64,000 nt of DNA from CAZPBC01 sp964584775 (GTDB lineage Bacteria; Chlamydiota; Chlamydiia; Chlamydiales; SLFE01): assembly GCA_964584775.1 (NCBI GenBank), contig CAZPBC010000003.1, positions 1 to 64,000 of the forward strand. The letters run 5' to 3'. The number at the start of each line of letters is the position of its first letter. Position 1 is the stretch's first letter. A program made the position numbers and the translations under genes. The notes under the pieces are model-generated. The model worked only from the letters and a program-made list of their open reading frames with translations, made no database searches and was not told where the DNA came from. Positions 58,603 to 64,000 of the stretch are shown one piece after another.

Positions 58603-59388
58603 TTAGAAAATCATCTTTAGCCCCATCCCTAGAAGGATGACGGCAAAGATCTGCTTGAGGAAGTTGACGGAGATCCGTTCTTCAACGCGGGCTCCGAAGT
58701 AGGCAAAGAAGGGGCTCGTGAGGTTCATGCCGATCACCGCAGGCCAATAGACATAGCCGCTCGTGTCAGGGGGGAGGACCGTCTGAAAAGAGCCGGTGGT
58801 GATATAGGCAATCGTTCCGACAAAACTCACCAGAACCGAAAGAAGAGCTGCGACTCCAACGGCACGGTGCATTTCCATATTGAGGTAGTTGGTGAGGAAG
58901 GGGAGTCCGATGGAGCCTCCTCCAATCCCAAAGATGGCAGATGTGAAACCGATCACAAAGGAGCCGAAGTGCAGTGTGCCCATATGGGGAGGGTGCTCTC
59001 GATTCTTAAACTGAGGATCGAAGAAGATAAACAAAGCAACCCCGATAGCAAAAATCCCGAAAGCCATCTTTAGGTGATCGGAGTAGAGGACATTGGCGAG
59101 AAGGGCTCCCGAAACGGATCCAACGAAGACAAAAGTCGCCATCTTCTTGAAAAACTTGAGGACCTCGGGGTGCACTTTCGTATGGACTTTAGCGGAGAAA
59201 CAGGTCGTGGTGACCATCGAGGCAAGGGAGGTTCCAATGACAACATGCATCAGTGTTTCATGGGGGAAGCCCATATAATGGAAATAGAAGGTCAGGAGGG
59301 GGACAATGATCAGCCCTCCGCCAATTCCTAAAAGGCCTGCCAAAAAGCCTGTCGCCGACCCGATAAACAAGTAAATTAAAGCGTGCAT
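58603..59388 (-). CDS. TSUP (TauE/SafE) family membrane permease
   Basis: A 261-residue membrane protein with the two-fold repeat of the TSUP family: LAGLLGIGGGLIIVPLLTFYF in the first half and AIFGIGGGSIGLPFLTNYL in the second, each a glycine-rich loop, and about eight predicted helices. The family exports sulfite, sulfoacetate or related small sulfur or organic anions; the substrate here is unknown. The start at 59388 (MHALIYLF) sits after GAAGGGGGTC; a TTG twelve codons upstream is in frame but gives an unusually polar N terminus. It is divergent from brnQ. Confidence 0.85.
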   Translation of the reverse strand: MHALIYLFIGSATGFLAGLLGIGGGLIIVPLLTFYFHYMGFPHETLMHVVIGTSLASMVTTTCFSAKVHTKVHPEVLKFFKKMATFVFVGSVSGALLANVLYSDHLKMAFGIFAIGVALFIFFDPQFKNREHPPHMGTLHFGSFVIGFTSAIFGIGGGSIGLPFLTNYLNMEMHRAVGVAALLSVLVSFVGTIAYITTGSFQTVLPPDTSGYVYWPAVIGMNLTSPFFAYFGARVEERISVNFLKQIFAVILLGMGLKMIF

Positions 59389-59492
59389 GACCCCCTTCTT
59401 AGCAGAGGGGGTTGTTTTGTACAACTACACACCAATGTAAGTTAAAATTTTATTTTTACATCCCGCTCTGACTGAGTGAACTAAAACATTTC

Positions 59493-59521
59493 TTGTCACG
59501 AATCCATTTTTCTGATAAAAT
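59493..59521 (+). promoter_or_regulatory. Promoter of brnQ
   Basis: TTGTCA (59493-59498) and TAAAAT (59516-59521) are spaced by 17 bp. The start would be near 59528, leaving a ~115-base AT-rich leader before the brnQ ATG at 59645. The rest of 59389-59644 shows no other feature I can name. Confidence 0.6.
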
Positions 59522-59644
59522 TAGGAAAACGCACTAAAAAAGTGATTTAATCATGTTTATTAAAATTTATTGTTGTTGTTGCACTTGTACCCACTAGAAG
59601 TATAAACAATTGCTGCAACCAATAAATTAAGGATTAAATCACAA

Positions 59645-60769
59645 ATGTCACAGAAGAAGAAATTCTCCCCCCTTACACTAGGACTCGCCTACTTTTCGAT
59701 GTTTTTCGGATCGGGAAACCTCGTCTTCCCCCTCTTTCTTGGCCAATTTGCTAAAGTCGACTGGATGTATGCCTTTTTGGGCTTCTTTCTTTCGGGGGTG
59801 GCTGGGCCGCTGATGGGATCGGTGACGATGGTCGCCTTCCAGGGAGACTCCAACCGCTTTTTCAACACGATTGGCCCTCGACTCGCTAAAGTCTTTGTCA
59901 CAATCTTGATGCTTGTGTGGATTCCTTTTGGAGCAGCTCCTCGTTGCATCCTCGTTGCCTATGAGGCGCTGGTTTCGATGGTTTCGGGTGTGCCCCTGGT
60001 GTTTTTTGGGATTGTTTACTCCCTCTTCGTCTATTTCTCGATTGTAAGGCGTAACCGCATGATTGAGGTCTTAGGATACTTTCTGACGCCGACCCTCTTG
60101 GCCTCCCTCGCTGTCTTATGGATTGTAGGAATCTGGAATTCTCAGCCTCCTGTTGCTGCGACTGAGAGTGCGGGTGAGGTCTTCCGGGTGAGCCTTTCTC
60201 ACGGATATCAAACGATGGATCTCATTGCCTCCTTCTTCTTCTCCGCTTCGATCATCCATGTGATCCGCTCTGAAGGTCTCTCTGTGGGACAGTCGATGAA
60301 AAAAGCCTTCCTTTCAGGATCGATTGGAATGGGAATTTTGGGATTGGTTTACCTTTCGATTATTTATATGTCTGCAAGACATGCACCCCTTCTGAGTGCT
60401 CTGCCAAAAGATCAACTTCTGCCCTTCATCTCTCAGCAGTTTTTAGGGCCCAATTTGAGTCTTGTTCCTGTGGTCGTGATCTTTCTTGCTTGCTTGACCA
60501 CATCTGTAGCGATGCTCTCTGTCTTCACGGACTTTGTCCGTAGCTCTCTTCCTGAACGGCTCGGGAGGGGAGACAATCAAAAACAACAAATCGCCCTGCT
60601 GATTGGGGTGGTTGGAACCTTTATTCTTTCTCTCTTTAGTTTTGAGGGGTCAATGCAACTGACAGGACCGGTCCTGGAGGTGAGTTGCCCGCTTCTCGCT
60701 CTTCTTGCTATCTATAACTTAATCAAACTCGCGACTGGTCGAGCCGTCTCTACTGAGCCGTCTCCGTAA
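59645..60769 (+). CDS. brnQ: Branched-chain amino acid transporter BrnQ
   Basis: A 374-residue secondary transporter of the LIVCS family, importing leucine, isoleucine and valine with a cation. The N-terminal FSPLTLGLAYFSMFFGSGNL is the family signature (FGAGN-type loop in helix 1), and PFGAAPRCILVAYEA near residue 97 and CLTTSVAMLSVFTDFVRSSLP near 290 correspond to the conserved helix 3 and helix 8 regions. About ten to eleven helices are predicted, slightly shorter than the usual 430-440 residues. Chlamydiae are auxotrophic for these amino acids. AAGGATTAAATCACAA precedes the ATG. Confidence 0.92.
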   Translation: MSQKKKFSPLTLGLAYFSMFFGSGNLVFPLFLGQFAKVDWMYAFLGFFLSGVAGPLMGSVTMVAFQGDSNRFFNTIGPRLAKVFVTILMLVWIPFGAAPRCILVAYEALVSMVSGVPLVFFGIVYSLFVYFSIVRRNRMIEVLGYFLTPTLLASLAVLWIVGIWNSQPPVAATESAGEVFRVSLSHGYQTMDLIASFFFSASIIHVIRSEGLSVGQSMKKAFLSGSIGMGILGLVYLSIIYMSARHAPLLSALPKDQLLPFISQQFLGPNLSLVPVVVIFLACLTTSVAMLSVFTDFVRSSLPERLGRGDNQKQQIALLIGVVGTFILSLFSFEGSMQLTGPVLEVSCPLLALLAIYNLIKLATGRAVSTEPSP

Positions 60770-60799
60770 ACCCACAGTCGTCTAACCATCAATGACGTT

Positions 60800-60827
60800 A
60801 ACGGAGGAGGGCTTGCCCTCCTCCGTT
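60800..60827. terminator. Strong hairpin between convergent brnQ and rsgA
   Basis: AACGGAGGAGGGC pairs perfectly with GCCCTCCTCCGTT (13 bp, loop TT). The following T-run is weak on both strands (GCTTTATC on plus), so it may act as a bidirectional terminator or as a barrier to the converging transcripts. Confidence 0.6.
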
Positions 60828-60830
60828 GCT

Positions 60831-61925
60831 TTATCGGCGGAAGTGTTCTTGCTGGATCTGCTCGGCGAGGTTCGCGTAGCTTTCGTAGCGGATGGGAGAA
60901 AGCTCCTCGTTCTCGAGGGCTTCTTTGACAGCGCAGCCTGGTTCGTGGAGGTGGGTGCAGGTCGAGAACTTGCATCCTTCTCGGTATTTGACAAACTCGG
61001 GGAAGTAGCTTTCGAGCTCCCAGAGCTCGAGGTCCCAGACACCGAAGCTTTGAATGCCGGGGGTGTCTACGACGTAACCACCGAAAGAGAGAGGGAGCAT
61101 GCGTGCACGTGTCGTGGTGTGCGCTCCCTTTTGTGTGCGTTCCACAATTTCACGGACGGGGAGGTTCATTCCGGTTACGGCATTGATGAGAGAGGATTTC
61201 CCAACGCCTGATTGCCCAGAGAAGACCGACACTTTGTCTTTCATCACGCTTTTGAGTTCATCGAGTCCCTTTTCTAGCACGGTACTTGCGAGGACGACTT
61301 GAGTGCCGACCGCTTCGTGAGCGCGCTTGAACTCGTCTAGAAATGGATCCTCTCCTTCAAGAAGGTCGATTTTATTGATGACGATCACAGCGTGGAGGTT
61401 TCCTTTGTCGGCTGCAATCAGGTAGCGGTCGACAAGTGAAGGTTTGAGTGTGGGGCTGACAACAGAAGCGGTGACGAGAAGTTGGTCGACGTTGGCGGCG
61501 ATGATCTGCTGTTTTTTTTGAGAGAGGGTATCGGCCCGAGCGAGGACGGAGGAGCGCGGATCCATATAGGCAATCACGCCCTCTTCGTCATTCAGGGGTT
61601 CAAAGTGGACGATATCCCCGACGGCAACGAGGTTTTTGTATTGCGTTTTCGTTTTTTTAAGCAGACCACGCAGTGTGCAGACCCAGGTTTTTCCCTCTGA
61701 AGCGACATTGATGCCTTCAGAGCGGATGGAGGTGACTTGACCGCTTTTTAAATTGAGCTGGCTTGCTTTTTCTTTGTACTCTTTTTGGAGCTCCTCTTGG
61801 AACTTTTCGAAGTCGGTCTTCTTGTATTTTGAGCGGTCTTTTTTAATCGCGCGCTTGCGGTCCTCTTTACTCTCTTTTTTCTCTTCTGCGCGGAAAGCAT
61901 CGTCGTAATCGCGGGGATGTGTCAT
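60831..61925 (-). CDS. rsgA: Small ribosomal subunit GTPase RsgA
   Basis: A 364-residue circularly permuted GTPase that releases RbfA during 30S maturation. A charged N-terminal extension (residues 1-60) precedes the OB-fold. The G domain reads in permuted order: VINKIDLL (G4, near residue 180), FSGQSGVGKSSLINAV (G1, near 234), TTTRARML (G2) and VDTPGIQSF (G3). The zinc knuckle is CKFSTCTHLHEPGC, with C, C, H, C ligands, near residue 320. The start overlaps the methyltransferase stop by four bases (ATGA). Confidence 0.96.
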   Translation of the reverse strand: MTHPRDYDDAFRAEEKKESKEDRKRAIKKDRSKYKKTDFEKFQEELQKEYKEKASQLNLKSGQVTSIRSEGINVASEGKTWVCTLRGLLKKTKTQYKNLVAVGDIVHFEPLNDEEGVIAYMDPRSSVLARADTLSQKKQQIIAANVDQLLVTASVVSPTLKPSLVDRYLIAADKGNLHAVIVINKIDLLEGEDPFLDEFKRAHEAVGTQVVLASTVLEKGLDELKSVMKDKVSVFSGQSGVGKSSLINAVTGMNLPVREIVERTQKGAHTTTRARMLPLSFGGYVVDTPGIQSFGVWDLELWELESYFPEFVKYREGCKFSTCTHLHEPGCAVKEALENEELSPIRYESYANLAEQIQQEHFRR

Positions 61926-62638
61926 GCCTTCCTCCGGTATTCATAGAGAAGGATCGCGGCGGCTGCAGAGACATTGAGACTCTCCATCGACGCATTGATG
62001 GGGATGGTAACTTGATGGGTCTCGCTTTCCACTTCAGGAGAGAGGCCATGCGACTCGGAGCCGAAGATGAGGATCCGTTTTTCATTGCTTGGAAGGGCGC
62101 TGGGTGCGGTGCCGTTCAGTCCCGCTGAAAGGAGGGTAAACCCTTTGAACTGTTTGAGCTGTTCGAACGTGATTTTTTGATAGGGGAGTTTACAAGTGGC
62201 TCCCATACTCGCTCGGATGGCTTTGGGGCTGAAGGGATCTGTGCAACCCGGGAGGAGATAGACTCCTTCCCATCCGAGTGCGAGTGCAGAGCGGAAGATC
62301 GCACCGAGGTTTGTGGGGTCAGAGAGGCCGTCGAGAGCAAGGAGGGCGTGCTTATTTTCAAGTGGTGTTTCTTGAGGAAGCGGGTTTAGAGCGAGGAGAC
62401 CTTCTGGAGTTTTAACAGAGCTGATTTTTTCAAACAGGTCAGGAGGGAGGAGGTAAACCTCTCCGGGGCTTTCAAACTGAGGATGACAGGTGAAGAGGAG
62501 GGAAGGGTTTTCGAGTTCACGGACGAGCTTCACACCTTCAACCACCATGAGGCCCTCTTCCTCACGCGCTTTTTTACTTTTAATGAGCCGTTTGATCTGC
62601 TTGATCAAAGGGTGCTTTTCTGAGGAGATCTCTTTCAT
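61922..62638 (-). CDS. SpoU/TrmH-family RNA 2'-O-methyltransferase
   Basis: A 238-residue trefoil-knot methyltransferase. The N-terminal substrate-binding domain (ISSEKHPLIKQIKRLIKSKKAREEEG) resembles RlmB/TrmH-like rRNA enzymes. Motif 1 is LDGLSDPTNLGAIFRSALALG near residue 105 with the catalytic arginine, motif 2 is LIFGSESHGLSPEV near 185 and motif 3 is IPINASMESLNVSAAAAILLYEY. It methylates a ribose in rRNA or tRNA using SAM; the exact target is unknown. It overlaps the gene on each side by four bases, forming a coupled rsgA operon. Confidence 0.9.
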   Translation of the reverse strand: MKEISSEKHPLIKQIKRLIKSKKAREEEGLMVVEGVKLVRELENPSLLFTCHPQFESPGEVYLLPPDLFEKISSVKTPEGLLALNPLPQETPLENKHALLALDGLSDPTNLGAIFRSALALGWEGVYLLPGCTDPFSPKAIRASMGATCKLPYQKITFEQLKQFKGFTLLSAGLNGTAPSALPSNEKRILIFGSESHGLSPEVESETHQVTIPINASMESLNVSAAAAILLYEYRRKA

Positions 62639-63858
62639 TCTTTGTCCTCAAGCAGACGCTCTTCTTTTAGGTGACGGATGACCTGTTTAACATCGACAAA
62701 ATCCTGGAGCACCGAGGCTTTTTCCGCTTCTTTGAGCACCGATCCCATCTCTTTTCCCGGCTTGTAGCCCAGCTCAAAGAGGTGTTGGGAGGTGACGAGT
62801 GGAGCGCGTTCACGGATGCGTTTAATGTGCGGAGCAAGGCGCCTGCGTCGATCTTCATGCTCTTTGAAGAACCCCTCTCGCTCTTCCTCCTCATACTTTG
62901 CAGCGAGGATCTGGAGAATGAGATCGATTCTCTCATCGGCGTAGATGCGGCTCCAGTCGTAGAGGTCGGGGTTGTCTAGGGTTTCAACATGGTGTAGGAA
63001 TTTGGTGAAGTCGATCTCTTTTTTACTCAGGCGGAGGTAGCTGCCAAGCTCTTCGATTTTAGCCTTGTCTACCTCATCAAAAAGTTCGATCAGATAGGGC
63101 AATAGGGGAGAGGTTTTAGGAATTTGCGAGAAGTGCTCTGCGCGTTTTTTAATGTCGGTGAGGTGAACGGCAGCGAGGTCGGGGAAGATGGTTTGAAGGA
63201 GGTTTAAGCGGTGCATCTCTTCGACAGCATATGCGAATTGCGGGCCGTGGGCCATTTTGGTGAGTTCTTGAGCGATCCGTTCCATCGAAACGGCTGGAAA
63301 GAGGGTGGGGCTGTTTTGAAAGATGGCCTTCTCCGTCTCGGGGTCGACGTGGAAGCGGAAGCGGCAGGCAAAACGCACGGCGCGGATCATCCGTAGGCGG
63401 TCTTCAAAAAAGCGGTCGTAGGGGTTTCCAATCGTGCGGACGAGGCCACGGCGGATGTCCTCTCTTCCACCGACATAGTCGATGATGTGGTCGTTGAGAG
63501 GGTCGTAGAACATGCCGTTGATGGTGAAATCCCGTCGGATGGCATCCTCTTCAGGGGTGGAGCTTTCGATCCGAGTGGGCTTTCTCCCATCTTTGTACTC
63601 CACATCGCGCCGGAAAGTGGTGACCTCGTAAGGCTTTCCTTCGATCAGGACGACGACAACACCAAAAGCCGCTCCGACTTGGACGGTCTTCTCAAAGAGG
63701 CGGGTGACCTCCTCTGGAGAGGCATCGGTTGCGATGTCAATATCTGAGGAGGGGTGCCCCATGAGGTAGTCACGCACCCAACCGCCGGCGAAGTAGGCGA
63801 CGAACCCCTCATCAACCAACTTTTTTACAAGACTTTTGGCGACGTTAAATGTTCCCAT
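62635..63858 (-). CDS. CCA-adding enzyme/poly(A) polymerase family nucleotidyltransferase
   Basis: A 407-residue class II nucleotidyltransferase. The catalytic core is YFAGGWVRDYLMGHPSSDIDIATDAS (residues about 20-45, with the D-x-D pair), followed by YEVTTFRRDVEYKDGRKP and RRDFTINGMFYDPLNDHIID with the RRDFTIN motif, then the RMIRAVRFACRF helix domain. These features are shared by tRNA CCA-adding enzymes and PcnB-type polymerases. The C-terminal ~130 residues are charged helices. The start at 63858 (MGTFNVAKSLVKKL) is set by homology; a longer frame to 63936 overlaps mutL. It is divergent from mutL with 25 bp between starts. Confidence 0.88.
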   Translation of the reverse strand: MGTFNVAKSLVKKLVDEGFVAYFAGGWVRDYLMGHPSSDIDIATDASPEEVTRLFEKTVQVGAAFGVVVVLIEGKPYEVTTFRRDVEYKDGRKPTRIESSTPEEDAIRRDFTINGMFYDPLNDHIIDYVGGREDIRRGLVRTIGNPYDRFFEDRLRMIRAVRFACRFRFHVDPETEKAIFQNSPTLFPAVSMERIAQELTKMAHGPQFAYAVEEMHRLNLLQTIFPDLAAVHLTDIKKRAEHFSQIPKTSPLLPYLIELFDEVDKAKIEELGSYLRLSKKEIDFTKFLHHVETLDNPDLYDWSRIYADERIDLILQILAAKYEEEEREGFFKEHEDRRRRLAPHIKRIRERAPLVTSQHLFELGYKPGKEMGSVLKEAEKASVLQDFVDVKQVIRHLKEERLLEDKE

Positions 63859-63883
63859 ATGGTTCAATGATAACCTAAAACTG

Positions 63884-64000
63884 ATGACGAAACAAACCCT
63901 ATCCTCTATCCAAGTCCTTCCTGAGCAGGTGATCAACCAAATTGCTGCTGGGGAGGTGGTCGAAAACAGCGCCTCAGTCGTGAAAGAGCTCGTGGAGAAC
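63884..64000 (+). CDS. mutL: DNA mismatch repair protein MutL, 5' part
   Basis: The first 39 codons of mutL, cut by the window end. LPEQVINQIAAGEVVENSAS followed by VVKELVEN is the conserved start of the GHKL ATPase domain; the catalytic glutamate lies in the KELVEN motif. The protein couples mismatch recognition by MutS to strand removal. No ribosome site is obvious, and the promoter must overlap the divergent CCA-enzyme gene start (25 bp intergenic). Confidence 0.95.
   Translation, partial: MTKQTLSSIQVLPEQVINQIAAGEVVENSASVVKELVEN

Noticed and set aside
1..64000. tRNA and rRNA genes, CRISPR arrays, insertion-sequence transposases, phage genes
   Set aside because: Intergenic regions were scanned for cloverleaf and T-loop words and coding frames for transposase/integrase motifs; none was convincing.

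Overview
The window looks like a chromosomal segment of a Chlamydiota bacterium, most likely an environmental (Parachlamydiales-type) lineage. The evidence is chlamydial gene content and gene order: a very long (1040-residue) penicillin-binding protein 2, RpoN, a DUF2709 protein followed by tsaE-engB-dnaQ, the sppA-polA-coaE-rho cluster, rplU-rpmA-obgE, murA near argS, cysJ near ispF, leucine dehydrogenase and BrnQ. These orders match my recollection of Chlamydia trachomatis. Base composition of the housekeeping genes looks more GC-rich than Chlamydia, and I cannot name the genus. No rRNA, tRNA, CRISPR array, transposase or integrase was recognised. No gene-free stretch exceeds about 260 bases.

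Layout. 1-4150: an AbiEii-type toxin gene, two unknown membrane proteins, a DUF4396 protein and a NifU-like protein. 4169-10571: a tightly packed operon resembling leucine/isoprenoid (Liu/Atu) acyl-CoA catabolism (acyl-CoA dehydrogenase, carboxyltransferase, an AtuA protein split in two, a LiuC-like hydratase, a metallo-beta-lactamase-fold hydrolase), followed by PBP2. 13721-14526: a toxin-antitoxin module lying between the intact pbp2 3' end and a decayed second copy of it. 14608-16518: a truncated and a complete leucine-rich-repeat gene. 16753-18201: rpoN. 18231-22938 (minus): a coupled operon with a three-domain NRPS-like protein whose carrier and thioesterase active-site residues are missing, a DUF2156 protein and an HExxH membrane protein. 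23198-24745: an ArnT-like glycosyltransferase.

24806-31367 holds two giant tandem paralogues of unknown function. The duplication carries fragments of both flanking genes, so its endpoints can be read directly. 31342-32319 is a 2-hydroxyacid-dehydrogenase-like protein without its catalytic residues. 32402-34969: rplU-rpmA, a strong terminator, obgE and a PLP enzyme. 35149-40815 (minus): sppA-polA-coaE-rho. 40911-46903: cysJ and ispF, separated by an array of three membrane-anchored leucine-rich-repeat paralogues. 46917-53869: an ATP-grasp protein, murA, epmB, a 586-residue unknown and argS. 53921-60769: leucine dehydrogenase, the DUF2709-tsaE-engB-dnaQ cluster, a PdxS-like protein without catalytic lysines, a TSUP permease and BrnQ. 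60831-64000: rsgA, an rRNA/tRNA methyltransferase, a CCA-adding-type enzyme and the first 39 codons of mutL.

Themes. BrnQ, leucine dehydrogenase and the Liu/Atu-like operon together suggest leucine import and breakdown, although the biotin carboxylase subunit and the lyase are not here. Several full-length genes are probable pseudoenzymes (the NRPS-like protein, the PdxS-like protein, the dehydrogenase, the IscU half of NifU, possibly AbiEii). A 163-164 bp foldback repeat occurs twice with compensatory stem changes. Some genes appear to have promoters so close to the start codon that their mRNAs would be leaderless.
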